Source: Prochlorococcaceae cyanobacterium jk18x1bzbins.87 (GTDB lineage: Bacteria; Cyanobacteriota; Cyanobacteriia; PCC-6307; Cyanobiaceae). Taken from it: a stretch of DNA of 64,000 bases. Positions within the stretch are counted from its first letter, which is position 1. The number at the start of each line of letters is the position of its first letter. This document shows positions 1 to 12,509 of the stretch, piece after piece. The stretch covers positions 1-64,000 of the forward strand of contig JAJDUS010000006.1 in the NCBI GenBank assembly GCA_022826535.1, given 5' to 3'. The translations under genes were made by a program, and so were the position numbers. A model generated the notes under the pieces. It was not told the DNA's origin and did not search any database. It saw nothing but the letters and a program-made list of their open reading frames with translations.

Positions 1-56
<56 letters not shown>

Positions 57-60
57 AAAT

Positions 61-141
61 GGGCCGGGTTGGATTTGAACCAACGTAGGCAGAGCCAGCG
101 GATTTACAGTCCGCCCCCATTAACCACTCGGGCACCGACCC
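61..141 (-). tRNA. tRNA-Tyr (GTA), long variable arm
   Basis: Reverse complement GGGTCGGTGCCCGAGTGG...CGGACTGTAAATCCG...GGTTCAAATCCAACCCGGCCC; class II tRNA with GTA anticodon. Confidence 0.92.
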
Positions 142-939
142 ATGCCAGAGCCTCCTACCTTAGCAGACCAGATGCCCCGGTCACTGGGCATGGCGCTTCT
201 CACCATCCTTGGCGTGGGACCGGGTGACCCCGATCTGATCACCATGGCGGGTCTTAAGGCACTGCGCCAAGCCCGCACCGTGGCCTATCCCGTTGCGCAG
301 CCAGGGGGGGAGGGCATGGCGGCACGGATTGCCGCCCCATGGCTTCAGCTTGAACAACGGCATCTCCCCCTCCATTTCCCCATGACCACCGCCCCAGAGC
401 CCTGTCGGCAGGCCTGGCGACGGGCTGCGCAGCGGTTGGCGCAGGCGGTGGCGGAGAGCCCGCCAGTGGTGCTGCTGTGTGAAGGGGATGTTTCCCTCTA
501 TGCCTCCGCCAGTTATGTGGTGCTCCAACTGCAAAGGATGGCCATCCCCCAACTGAAGATGCGCCTGATTCCAGGGGTGACGGCCATGGCAGCGGCCGCG
601 GCGGCAACCCATTGGCCCCTGGCTCTCCAGACGCAGCAGTTGCTCATCGCCCCGGCGCCGGAAACCCCCACTGCCCTGGATGTCCTGTTGGCCAAGGCAG
701 AGGTGCTGGCAGTCCACAAAGTGGGTCAGCGCTGGGCCTGGCTGCGGGAGGCCCTGGAGCAGCGCGGCCTCCTCCGCCAAGCCCTGGTGGCCGAACGGGT
801 GGGTTGGCCGGATCAGCGCCTCATCCCTGCGGCGGAGCTTCCCCCTGGGGCATGTTCCTACTTCTCCCTGGTGCTGGTGCGTCAGGCCTGGCCCCCGGTG
901 CTCCCATGGGACAGGGATGACGCCGGCGCCACCGGCTGA
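142..939 (+). CDS. cobI: precorrin-2 C20-methyltransferase (start may be 190)
   Basis: Motif LLTILGVGPGDPDLITMAGLKALRQA and SAM-methyltransferase pattern of the CobI/CbiL family. Confidence 0.85.
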   Translation: MPEPPTLADQMPRSLGMALLTILGVGPGDPDLITMAGLKALRQARTVAYPVAQPGGEGMAARIAAPWLQLEQRHLPLHFPMTTAPEPCRQAWRRAAQRLAQAVAESPPVVLLCEGDVSLYASASYVVLQLQRMAIPQLKMRLIPGVTAMAAAAAATHWPLALQTQQLLIAPAPETPTALDVLLAKAEVLAVHKVGQRWAWLREALEQRGLLRQALVAERVGWPDQRLIPAAELPPGACSYFSLVLVRQAWPPVLPWDRDDAGATG

Positions 940-956
940 AGACGGCATCGGTTTTC

Positions 957-2225
957 ATGGTAGCTTTCCCTGTGGCGCGTGTGCCGTCCTCAACATCCTT
1001 CCCCTGGGGCGCCCCATGGCTCCAGCGCTACCCTCCGGCCCTGGTCTGGTCATGTCTGTTGCGGGGGCTGGCCCTGATGGCCATCACCGGGATTGGCTCC
1101 TACCTGGGCATTGCCTATGGGGACCGTCTCAGTGGCACTGCCCTGGGGCATGGCTTTGCAGTGGCTGCTGTCATGGGTGTTGTGAGCCGTTGGGTGGCGG
1201 GGCGTTCCCTGGATAGCGGCCTCCATTGGCGCCACATCCTGGCCGGTGGTGGTCTGCTCACGGCAGCCAGCATGATGCAACTGCGGGATATCAACGACTG
1301 GCCTGCTCTGCTCCTGGGAATGGCCTTACAGGGGTTGGGTCTGGGTCTGTTTTGGCCTGCCGCCGAGATCGCGGTGGCCCAAACCCATGGCCCTGTCCCC
1401 CTGGGCAAGGCGTTCACCCTGGCCCGTTTTTGCGAGGCTGTCGGGTCGGCCCTCGGGGTGCTGGGCACCGCAGCATTCACTGCGGCGGGTCGGCCCTCCT
1501 GGGCGTTTCTCACTGCCGCGGCCCTGCTGTTCCTTCTGGCGGGGGCGGCCCTGCTGAGCCCCCACACCGTTGGCCGTCGGGCGATCTCTGGTGGTCGGAC
1601 AGACCCACAAAGGCGTCAGGAGAGCTATTGGGGCCTCACCAAGGCGCCGGGCTTGCCTGCCGTGCTGTTGATCAGCATCATGGCCACCTCCATCATCATC
1701 CTGCAGCAAAGCGCCCTGCCTCTGGATCTGGTGCGCGGCAGCCTGGGGCGGCCTGCCCTGGAGCCTGTGATGAGCAATCTGATGGTGGCTGTGCAGTTGG
1801 TGTTGCTGGTGGTGATGCAGCTTCCCGTGGGTCGTCTGGTGAGCCGTTGGCCCACCAGCGCAGGCCTGCGCTGGTCCTTGTTGGCCTTTGCCGGTGGCCA
1901 GGCCCTGATGACCCTGTCCGGCTTTCCCAGGGCGCCGGGTCTGTTGCTGGTGTTGGCCGCCCAGATGCTCACGGCCCTAGGCACTGCCGCTTTCCTGCCC
2001 ACCGCCAGCACAGCTTGTCTGGAGCGGGCCCCCGCTACTCTGCAAGGCCGGGCCATGGCAGCCTACTCCGAGTGTTGGGCCATCAGCGCAGTGGTGGCCC
2101 CACCTGTAGCCGGGTGGCTACTGGAGACCCAGGGTCATGGCGTAGGCCTGTGGTTACTGCTGACCACCTTGTGTCTTGCCGCCAGCCGCCTGAACCCTGA
2201 TCAATCAGTTGTAGCGGAACCATAA
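957..2225 (+). CDS. MFS-type membrane transporter
   Basis: About 12 hydrophobic segments, GxxDxxGRR-like loops; long ORF with no competing frame. Confidence 0.7.
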   Translation: MVAFPVARVPSSTSFPWGAPWLQRYPPALVWSCLLRGLALMAITGIGSYLGIAYGDRLSGTALGHGFAVAAVMGVVSRWVAGRSLDSGLHWRHILAGGGLLTAASMMQLRDINDWPALLLGMALQGLGLGLFWPAAEIAVAQTHGPVPLGKAFTLARFCEAVGSALGVLGTAAFTAAGRPSWAFLTAAALLFLLAGAALLSPHTVGRRAISGGRTDPQRRQESYWGLTKAPGLPAVLLISIMATSIIILQQSALPLDLVRGSLGRPALEPVMSNLMVAVQLVLLVVMQLPVGRLVSRWPTSAGLRWSLLAFAGGQALMTLSGFPRAPGLLLVLAAQMLTALGTAAFLPTASTACLERAPATLQGRAMAAYSECWAISAVVAPPVAGWLLETQGHGVGLWLLLTTLCLAASRLNPDQSVVAEP

Positions 2226-2415
2226 TTTGTCCTCCCTGAATAGCAGATGAAGAAACGAAGACGGGGAGGGAGATAGTTCCGGATCGGATGGATGGGTTGA
2301 TTCCCTGGGACAAAAAGAGTGGGGCCATGGCAATGCTCCGCTCTGCGTTGCTATGAACAGGGCTTCTCAAAAAGCAAAATTGGGAGCAGAGGGGTGTTAA
2401 GCAGGTGAGGCCACC

Positions 2416-3543
2416 CTAGCGACTACGGCGGCCGCGGCTGTTGGAGCGGGGGGAAGATTGGCCTGTCTCCGGGGAGCCCACCTTGGGGCTGAGCTGACCA
2501 AACATCATGCGGCCAGAATTGGTTTGCAAGGCGCCAGTGATGGTCACATTCCGGGACTGGCCAATGAGCGCTTGGGCCCCATCCACCACCACCATGGTGC
2601 CGTCCTCCAAGTAGGCAATGGCCTGCTCCGGCTCTTTGCCCTGGCGCACCAGCTTCAAGTGGAATTGATCGCCGGGCTGGGCATTGGGCCGCAGGGCCAC
2701 CACCAGTTCACTCAAGCTGAGCACCCGCAGATTCCGCAGGCGTCCCACCTGGGCCAGGGTGTAATCCGTGGTGATGAGGATGCCGCTGGTGTCACTGGTC
2801 AACTGAAGCAGCTTCTCATCTACGGTCTCGCCGTCATAGCGGGTGCTGTTGGTGACGATGCGGCGACCATAGTCACGGCGCAGGGCAGACAGACTGTCCA
2901 GCCCCCGTCGGCCGCGGCTGCGTTTTTCCCCTTTTCCCGAATCTGCCAGAGTTTGCAACTCCTCCAGCACCACCTGGGGGATGATCACTTGACCCTCCAG
3001 GAGACCGGAGTCCAGAAGGGGACCAATGCGCCCATCAATGGCGGCGCTGGTGTCAATAATTTTGGGTGCGGATCGTTGCACCAGGTCCCCTTCCAGTAGT
3101 AATGTTTCACTGCTGGTGGACCCCAGAAGGTGGCGCAGGGCTTGTCCCCGCAGTTGGCCCACCGTGAGACCAGCCACACCCAGCGACAGGTTCACCAGGA
3201 CAAGGGCAAAGGGTTTGACCGGTTGCAACGACTCCGGCAAGGGCAGCAGCAGCAATGGCGCCACCAGAAGATTGGCCAGCACCAACCCCAAGCTGAGGCC
3301 AGCGGCACGAATGAGTAGAATGTCCCAAGGCAGTTGACGTTCCTCAGCACGGAGGCAGTTGCGCACCTGTTGGACCAGTAGACCCATGAGCAACCCCAGC
3401 ACCACCCCAAAGCCAATCAGCCAGAACCAGGGGCGCTCCAGGGAGTTGATCAGTGACAGGACCCGCTCTGATACCAGTGCGGTCATCGCGTCCGGGCCAT
3501 GGCGGCTGGACTGCGTCAGAGCCAGGCTCAGGGGATCCACCAT
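2416..3543 (-). CDS. PIN/TRAM domain integral membrane protein
   Basis: N-terminal TM segments followed by PIN motif KIIDTSAAIDGRI...LEELQTLADS...RGRRGLDSL and TRAM-like C-terminus. Confidence 0.85.
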   Translation of the reverse strand: MVDPLSLALTQSSRHGPDAMTALVSERVLSLINSLERPWFWLIGFGVVLGLLMGLLVQQVRNCLRAEERQLPWDILLIRAAGLSLGLVLANLLVAPLLLLPLPESLQPVKPFALVLVNLSLGVAGLTVGQLRGQALRHLLGSTSSETLLLEGDLVQRSAPKIIDTSAAIDGRIGPLLDSGLLEGQVIIPQVVLEELQTLADSGKGEKRSRGRRGLDSLSALRRDYGRRIVTNSTRYDGETVDEKLLQLTSDTSGILITTDYTLAQVGRLRNLRVLSLSELVVALRPNAQPGDQFHLKLVRQGKEPEQAIAYLEDGTMVVVDGAQALIGQSRNVTITGALQTNSGRMMFGQLSPKVGSPETGQSSPRSNSRGRRSR

Positions 3544-3588
3544 GGCGGCTCTGCGCTGGGGTGATCTCTAACAATCAAAACAGGTGCT

Positions 3589-4854
3589 GTGGAGGAAGGG
3601 CAACGTTTTGAACCGGATTGCCACACCATGGTGGCCTCTTCACAGCCCCGCAGTGCATATGTGCATATTCCCTTTTGCCATCGCCGTTGTTTTTACTGTG
3701 ATTTTCCCGTGGTGCCCTTGGGGGATCGGGGGGATGGGACCACATCCCGCTCCGTGGCAGAGTACTTGCGATGGTTAGAGGAAGAAATCAGCAGCAGCCC
3801 GCCGGGTCCCCCCCTCTCCACTGTTTACATCGGTGGCGGCACCCCTTCCCTGCTGGCTGCCAACCATGTGGTCTGGCTGTTGGCCCTGTTGAACCACCAG
3901 TTTGGTCTGGCTCCTGGTGCGGAGATCACCATGGAACTGGATCCGGCCGATGTTTGTGCTGAGCGGTTGCAAGGCTACCAGGGGGCGGGCGTCAACCGCA
4001 TCAGTCTTGGGGCGCAGAGCTTTGACAATGGGTTGCTGATGGGCATAGGGCGACGTCACAGTTGCCAGGACATCAAGACCGCCGTGGCGCTGCTGAAAGC
4101 CCAAGGCCTGAGCCGGTGGAGCCTGGACCTCATCTCCGGTTTGCCAGGACTGACCCCGGCCCTCTGGGAAGCAACCCTGGACAAGGCCCTGTCCCTGTCT
4201 CCGCCCCATGTGTCCCTCTATGACCTCACCATTGGTGAGGGAACAGTCTTTGATCGCTGGCTGGAGCAGGGGCGTCTCTCCTTACCGCCAGAAACCACAG
4301 CCGCCGCCATGTTGGATCGTGCGGCGGAGAAGCTGGAGGCGGCTGGCTTACGCCGCTACGAAATTTCCAGTTATGCCCTGCCCGGTCATGGGTGTCGTCA
4401 CAATCGGGTGTATTGGGGAGGCGGTCACTGGTGGGGCTTTGGCATGGGGGCCACCAGCAGCGAGGCGGGGCGACGGCTGACCCGCCCCCGTACACGGGGC
4501 GGTTATCAGGCATGGCTCCATGGGCCACGGGCGGCGGCGCAACGCCCCTGCAGCCCCAAAGAGCGCTTGGAGGATTTGCTGATCACGGGATTGCGCCGCA
4601 GTGAGGGGGTGAACCGCCAGCAACTGGCACAGCAGTGCTCTTTACATCTGGAAGCCTTGATGACCTTGTCTCCACGCCTGGAGAGAGACTGCGCCCAAGG
4701 TTTGCTGTGCTGCGAAGGACCCTATCTGCGCCTGAGTCAACCCCAAGGCTTTCGTTTCAGTAACCAGGTCTTGGCGGATTGTCTTCTCTGGGTGGACGAG
4801 CTGTTTGCTCCCGGTGGCGCTGCTCATGGCACCAGCCTCGTAGCTCCTGCTTAA
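3589..4854 (+). CDS. hemW: radical SAM heme chaperone HemW-like (coproporphyrinogen III oxidase-like)
   Basis: AYVHIPFCHRRCFYCDFPV radical SAM CxxxCxxC motif; YIGGGTPSLL; RISLGAQSF. Confidence 0.9.
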   Translation: MEEGQRFEPDCHTMVASSQPRSAYVHIPFCHRRCFYCDFPVVPLGDRGDGTTSRSVAEYLRWLEEEISSSPPGPPLSTVYIGGGTPSLLAANHVVWLLALLNHQFGLAPGAEITMELDPADVCAERLQGYQGAGVNRISLGAQSFDNGLLMGIGRRHSCQDIKTAVALLKAQGLSRWSLDLISGLPGLTPALWEATLDKALSLSPPHVSLYDLTIGEGTVFDRWLEQGRLSLPPETTAAAMLDRAAEKLEAAGLRRYEISSYALPGHGCRHNRVYWGGGHWWGFGMGATSSEAGRRLTRPRTRGGYQAWLHGPRAAAQRPCSPKERLEDLLITGLRRSEGVNRQQLAQQCSLHLEALMTLSPRLERDCAQGLLCCEGPYLRLSQPQGFRFSNQVLADCLLWVDELFAPGGAAHGTSLVAPA

Positions 4855-5581
4855 ACATCTCTGCCGCCTGAAGTCGTGGCTTCACGAAGGGGGGCTGACT
4901 GGGGGTCAGTCCCAGCAGGTCAGCCGTCACCAGAATCTGACCATCACAGTCTGGGCCAGCACCGATGCCGATCACGGGAATGTTCAGCTCCCGCCGTAGC
5001 CCACTAGCCAGTGCCGACGGGATGTGCTCCAGCACCAGGGCAAAGCATCCCTGCTGCTGGAGGTCCAGGGCTTTCTGCCGTAACCGCTCCTGATCAGAGG
5101 CACTGCAAGCCTGACGACCCCAGCCCAGGCGATGGACAGACTGGGGGGTGAGTCCCAGGTGACCCATCACCGGGATGCCGGTCCGCACCAGCCGACTGAT
5201 CACCGCCATCGTTTCCGGTTCAGCCCCCTCCAGCTTGACGGCTTGACATGGAGTTTCCTTGAGAAAACGACCCGCCGCGGCCACAGCCTGCTCGGCCCCA
5301 CACTGATAGCTGAGGAACGGTAGATCCGCCACCAAGAGGGGCCGATGGATGACCCGACCCACTGCTTGGGCATGATGCACCATGGCCCCCAGGGAGACGG
5401 GCAGCGTTGTGGGATACCCCAGGCTCACCATGGCCAAGGAGTCTCCCACCAGAGCCACATCACACCCTGAGGCTTCCACCCAAGCCCCACTCAAGGCATC
5501 CCAAGCGGTCAGGGCTGTGATGATGCGTCCCTGGCGCTTGTAATTCTGTAAATCCCGCGTCGTGAGAGGCAAACGGCCCAC
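4757..5581 (-). CDS. panB: 3-methyl-2-oxobutanoate hydroxymethyltransferase
   Basis: ITALTAWDALSGAWVEASGCDVALVGDSLAMVSLGYPTTLPV; VMGHLGLTPQSVH; IGIGAGPDCDGQILV. Confidence 0.93.
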   Translation of the reverse strand: MGRLPLTTRDLQNYKRQGRIITALTAWDALSGAWVEASGCDVALVGDSLAMVSLGYPTTLPVSLGAMVHHAQAVGRVIHRPLLVADLPFLSYQCGAEQAVAAAGRFLKETPCQAVKLEGAEPETMAVISRLVRTGIPVMGHLGLTPQSVHRLGWGRQACSASDQERLRQKALDLQQQGCFALVLEHIPSALASGLRRELNIPVIGIGAGPDCDGQILVTADLLGLTPSQPPFVKPRLQAAEMFKQELRGWCHEQRHREQTARPPREDNPPRPGY

Positions 5582-5610
5582 TGAGCAATGCAGATGCTAC
5601 TATTGACATG

Positions 5611-5708
5611 ACTCGGACCCATGCGCTCCAGACGCCCAAACCTGGTCAGAGCCGGAAGGCAGCAGCCACACGGGATGCTCCGGATTGGCGTGGACTCCGG
5701 GTCACCTC
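5611..5708 (+). ncRNA. ffs: signal recognition particle RNA (4.5S type)
   Basis: Core GGTCAGAGCCGGAAGGCAGCAGCCACACGGGATGCTCCGG with the GGAAG/AGCAG bulge of SRP domain IV; flanking arms ACTCGGACCC/GGACTCCGGGT; followed by a T-run. Confidence 0.88.
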
Positions 5709-5737
5709 TTTTTGTCCAGACCATCTTTTCCGACCAG

Positions 5738-6510
5738 GGCCTGTGGCCAAAAGGATTGATCTTGATGCAATGAGGTTGCCACCAGATTCCCGTTCGCGGC
5801 ATCACTCCTGCCAGCTTTGTCATGACGGGTGGCAATGCCCCGATACTCCTTGACCCTGGCAAAATTTGCGATCAGATGGGGCCATTTGCAGGCTTCCTTG
5901 TCGCAGGCCCTCTGGTCTTTGCGACTGTCCTTTGGGGGGATGCCTGCTGTTGCTCCACGGGCATCCAATCTCTGTGAGCAGCCGATCACTGTCAAATGCT
6001 TTGTCGGCCAGCGGAGCGCCAAAAGGCACGTTGTTAATCAGTGGCGTTATTCCTTTGCTGTGGTGGGTCTGCCCCGGAAGCAGGAGGAAGCGAATGAAAG
6101 TGCCCACCGCGTCCACCAATGTCACGTCCTCGTGGTCAACCCGCTGCGGGATCAATCAATGGACTAGCGTTAAGTCCCCCTTTCGCGCCAGAGGCCTTCT
6201 GGTGAACCAGGACAATGGCGCCGTTGATGAGAGCGTACTGCAGATCGGGATTCCCACTGAGGGCCTTGAACAAATACTCAAACACACCGCTGGTGGCCCA
6301 CCCCCGGAAGGGGCGGAACTGACTGTTCCATTGGCCAAAGCAAGGGGATCGATCCCGCCAAAGCGCACCAGCACCCACACTTCGGAACACGGCTTCGAGA
6401 AACAGACGGTTGTCCCGGGCTGTAAAGCCGGCACCCCTGGCCTTGCCTGATCGCAGTGGGACAATACCGCTGTCAGGAAAAGTCGGGAAAACCCCAAAGG
6501 ACCCCTTGCC
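5738..6510 (-). pseudogene. decayed IS5-superfamily (IS427-like) transposase
   Basis: Minus-strand fragments in shifted frames: TARDNRLFLEAVFRSVGAGALWRD, FGQWNSQFRPFRGWATSGVFEYLFKALSGNPDLQYALINGAIVLVHQKASGAKGG, PLADKAFDSDRLL, NFARVKEYRGIATRHDKA. Confidence 0.82.
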
Positions 6511-6589
6511 TCCCCCCATCGGTCTGAGGATGGTTAGACCGAGTGTGAATTCGGAAGGAAAGGATGGAAGTGAAGGAGCAGCAGGTGTG

Positions 6590-7005
6590 GAGTTCAGCGA
6601 CTGGGAGTGTAGCCCCATGAGGAAGCAGACCAGGAAGGAGAAGTTCCTCTGTGAGATGGAGGCAGTGCTGCCGTTCTCAACCCTGGTGAAGGCGATGCAG
6701 AACTGGTGGGGTCCCTGAGGGACAATGCCCTGATTGATAGCAGCACCATCCGCCGCTTCGCCGGGATTGATCTTGCTAAGGATAACATCCCGGATGCCAC
6801 CACCATCTTGGCGTTCCGCCATTTTGTGGAACAACATCAATTGGCCGAGGAGATCTTCAAGACGGTGGGGCAGTACTTGAGAGAGAAGAGCCTGATGTTG
6901 TGGGAGGGGACGGTGGTGGATGCCACCATCCCCGGCAGATGGGCCGCTCCGCCGGTGCCTGCGATGATCACCTTCAAGCCCCGCTCAGCAGCAGTTCTGC
7001 CATAG
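6590..7005 (+). pseudogene. IS5-group transposase N-terminal fragment
   Basis: Fragments MRKQTRKEKFLCEMEAVLPFSTLVKAM and [65 protein letters not shown], frame-broken and lacking the DDE C-terminus. Confidence 0.82.
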
Positions 7006-7116
7006 TCCACCATCTCAAGGGGTGTGCGATGCCCACAGGGGGAACGCTGCTCGGGACTGTGAAGGGGCTGTGTTCATCCATGGCGGGCCAACAACAGCCT
7101 GGACTCCTGGAGCAGG

Positions 7117-8172
7117 CTACTTGTCCTGCCTCTCCACTTGATTGACGTAAAGCGTTTGGGTGGGGAAGGCAAAGCTGATACCCCGCTGGGCAAAGGCCCG
7201 CATAATACCCAAATTCACCTCTTGTTGCACATCCATAGCCTGAATATAGTCATTCGTGGGAATAATGTAGCAAAGCTCAAAATCAAGGCTGCTGGAGCCA
7301 AACTGTATGAAATGGCAGCGATTAAATATTGCATTATCTGTTTCGTTGATGACATCATGCACCAGCTTGGGAATGCATTCCATGCTCTCCAAAGGCGTAC
7401 TGTAAACGACACCAAAACGATAAATCAAGCGACGATGCTCCATGGCGCCATGCTCTGTGGGTGGTGGTATTCGATGAGAGTTCCCATGGTTGCGCAGAGG
7501 CTGATTCATGAGAGAAGAATTGGTCATGATCACCAACTCCCCCCTGAGGCTGCGCAGGCGGGTGGAGCAGATTCCCACATGCTCCACCCAGGCCGAAATC
7601 CCTCCCACATCAAGTAGGTCTTCCCCCTGGAAAGGCTTGTCGAGCAAAATGTAAATGTATTCAAAAAACTCTGCGGCGGGTTTTTGCAAGGCAAGGCCAA
7701 CGCCAATGCCACCGGCAGCCAACACGGTCCAGATGGCCTCCAGCTTGACACCAATGCTTTGCAGGTAATAGACAAATCCGATAGCCCAGAGGAAGACCCG
7801 AAGCATGGGCTTGAGAGCCTTGAGGATCTCGTGTCTGGCGCTGCTGCTGCCGTGGATATGCAGCAAAAAGTTGGCCAGTAGACGGATGAGCATATGGTGA
7901 ATAACATGGATCGTGACAATGACAGTCGCCAGCCGGGCCAGGCCATAAACAATCTGGTCGCCAATGCCCTCCTAGGGGACAGTATCCCAGGCCCAGACCG
8001 CCACCGCCGTCCAACTGAACAGCATGAGTGCCTGAACGGTAGTCCGCACCACTTGGCGCCGATCCTTGCTGTTGCCCACCAGACGCAGGGTCAGGTGTAA
8101 ACCTGCTCGACTCAATAACCATGCAGCCAACCAGCCAGCCGTCAGCTTGCCCAGTGCAGTGAGCCATAGCAT
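7117..8172 (-). pseudogene. MscS-family mechanosensitive channel interrupted by an in-frame TAG
   Basis: Conserved VLAAGGIGVGLALQKPAAEFFEYIYILLDKPFQGED...ISAWVEHVGICSTRLRSLRGELVIMTNSSLMNQPLRN; same frame continues upstream through TAG at 7972-7974. Confidence 0.78.
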
Positions 8173-8298
8173 AATTCAGACCCCATTGACGTGCGCAGTA
8201 TAGATTGGGGAAAACACAGGCAGAATCGTTAGATAAGGCCTAAGCCTAAGATGATACCCACAGACGTGGTAGACCATATGTAGAATCCTGGGCTGTAG

Positions 8299-10718
<2,420 letters not shown>

Positions 10719-10774
10719 TCAACTCTGTTCCCATCTTACATTGAGCGCCACCACCACGGGACTGTCTGGGGATC

Positions 10775-11734
10775 GTGGACTGTCCCATGGGTCACAGGCA
10801 ACCAGGCCTCATCGTCATCCTTGGTCCCACAGCCAGCGGCAAGTCTGCCCTGGCCCTGGACATGGCCTGCCGCCTCAACCTTCCCATCCTCAACGGGGAC
10901 TCCCGCCAAGTGTATCGGGGGATGGACGTGGGCACCGCCAAGGCCACCCCGGCACAGCAGCGCCTGGCTCCCCATTGCCTGCTGGATCTGCGGGATCCCG
11001 ACCAGCCCATGACGGTCCAGGAGTTCCAGGCCCAGGCCCAGGCGTGCATCCTTCAGTTTCATAGCCAGGGCACGACCCCGCTGCTGGTGGGGGGAAGTGG
11101 ACTCTACATGGCAGCCATTACCCGGGGACTGCGCCCCCCGACGCTGCCACCCCAGCCAGCGCTGCGGCGCCAGCTCACCGCCCTGGGTCAGCCCCACTGC
11201 CATGGGCTGCTGCGCTGCGCTGATCCCATGGCCGCCCACCGCATTCACCCCAACGACACGGTACGCACCCAAAGGGCTTTGGAGGTGGTCTACGGCACCG
11301 GCTGTGCCCACTCCCTTCAGCAACGGCGCCAGCCTCCCGCCTATCCCATCCTGGAAATTGGCTTGGCCCCGGAGGATTTGCACCAACGCATTCACCAGCG
11401 TACCGGGGCCATGGCCGCTGGCGGCCTGCTGGAAGAAACACAACGGCTCATGGAGCGTTTCGGGGCGGAGCTGCCGCTGTTGCAGACCATGGGGTACCGG
11501 GAAGCCTGCCAACTGCTCATGGGACGCATGGACCACCAGCAGGCTGTGGCTGCCATCAATCGCCGCACCCGTCAGTATGCCAAGCGGCAACTCACCTGGT
11601 TTCGTGGGCAACATCAGGCCCACTGGCTCACCAGCGCCCAGGGGCAAGGCTGGGCAACCCTCCCCACGGATCTGCGACAAAACATTGTCGATTTGGTGAG
11701 AAAACCCACTGACAGTCCACCCATCCCGGCTTAG
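10775..11734 (+). CDS. miaA: tRNA dimethylallyltransferase
   Basis: VILGPTASGKSALALDMA; NGDSRQVYRGMDVGTAKAT; GGSGLYMAAI; RQYAKRQLTWFRGQ. Confidence 0.95.
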   Translation: MDCPMGHRQPGLIVILGPTASGKSALALDMACRLNLPILNGDSRQVYRGMDVGTAKATPAQQRLAPHCLLDLRDPDQPMTVQEFQAQAQACILQFHSQGTTPLLVGGSGLYMAAITRGLRPPTLPPQPALRRQLTALGQPHCHGLLRCADPMAAHRIHPNDTVRTQRALEVVYGTGCAHSLQQRRQPPAYPILEIGLAPEDLHQRIHQRTGAMAAGGLLEETQRLMERFGAELPLLQTMGYREACQLLMGRMDHQQAVAAINRRTRQYAKRQLTWFRGQHQAHWLTSAQGQGWATLPTDLRQNIVDLVRKPTDSPPIPA

Positions 11735-11790
11735 GATAAAATCCGATTCAGGGCTTCCCTACAGCCCTCATTTCACCCACCTCCGCGAAT

Positions 11791-12498
11791 TTGGCCCCTC
11801 GTCCCCGCTTTGATCGCCGCCTCCCGGTCCGGGAGCTTCCCAACATCAACGAGCGAATCACCTATCCCACGCTGCGGGTTGTTGATGCGGACGGAACCCA
11901 ACTGGGCATTATTGACCGGGATAAGGCTTTACAGGTGGCCCAGGACCGGGAGCTGGATCTGGTGCTGGTGAGCGAGAAGGCCAATCCTCCCGTCTGTCGG
12001 GTGATGGACTATGGAAAATTCAAGTTTGAACAGGAGAAGAAGGCGAAGGAAGCCAAGAAAAAATCCCACCAGACCGAGGTGAAGGAGGTGAAAATGCGCT
12101 ACAAAATTGACCAGCACGACTATGATGTGCGCACCAAGCAGGCCAGCCGGTTCCTCAAGGCTGGGGATAAGGTGAAATGCACCGTCATCTTCCGTGGCCG
12201 AGAGATCCAGCACGTCAGCTTGGCGGAAAAGCTTCTTCTGCGGTTGGCCAGGGATCTGGAGGAGCAGGCGGAGATTCAGCAGATGCCCAAGCGGGAGGGC
12301 CGTAACATGATCATGTTCCTGACGCCGCGCCGCACACCGCTTGTGAAGACCAAGCCAGCCCCGTCCAGCAGCAATCCAAATGTGAAGAGTAGTGCGGCGG
12401 CGCCTTCCAATGGGGAGCACCAGCACCTCCGGTCCCGTACCCGTCGCCCCTTGAACTCCAATCCAGCCGTTGTGGCCCGTGATCGCACAATGCCGTAG
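11791..12498 (+). CDS. infC: translation initiation factor IF-3 (TTG start)
   Basis: [71 protein letters not shown]. Confidence 0.95.
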   Translation: MAPRPRFDRRLPVRELPNINERITYPTLRVVDADGTQLGIIDRDKALQVAQDRELDLVLVSEKANPPVCRVMDYGKFKFEQEKKAKEAKKKSHQTEVKEVKMRYKIDQHDYDVRTKQASRFLKAGDKVKCTVIFRGREIQHVSLAEKLLLRLARDLEEQAEIQQMPKREGRNMIMFLTPRRTPLVKTKPAPSSSNPNVKSSAAAPSNGEHQHLRSRTRRPLNSNPAVVARDRTMP

Positions 12499-12509
12499 GC
12501 TTGTGACAG

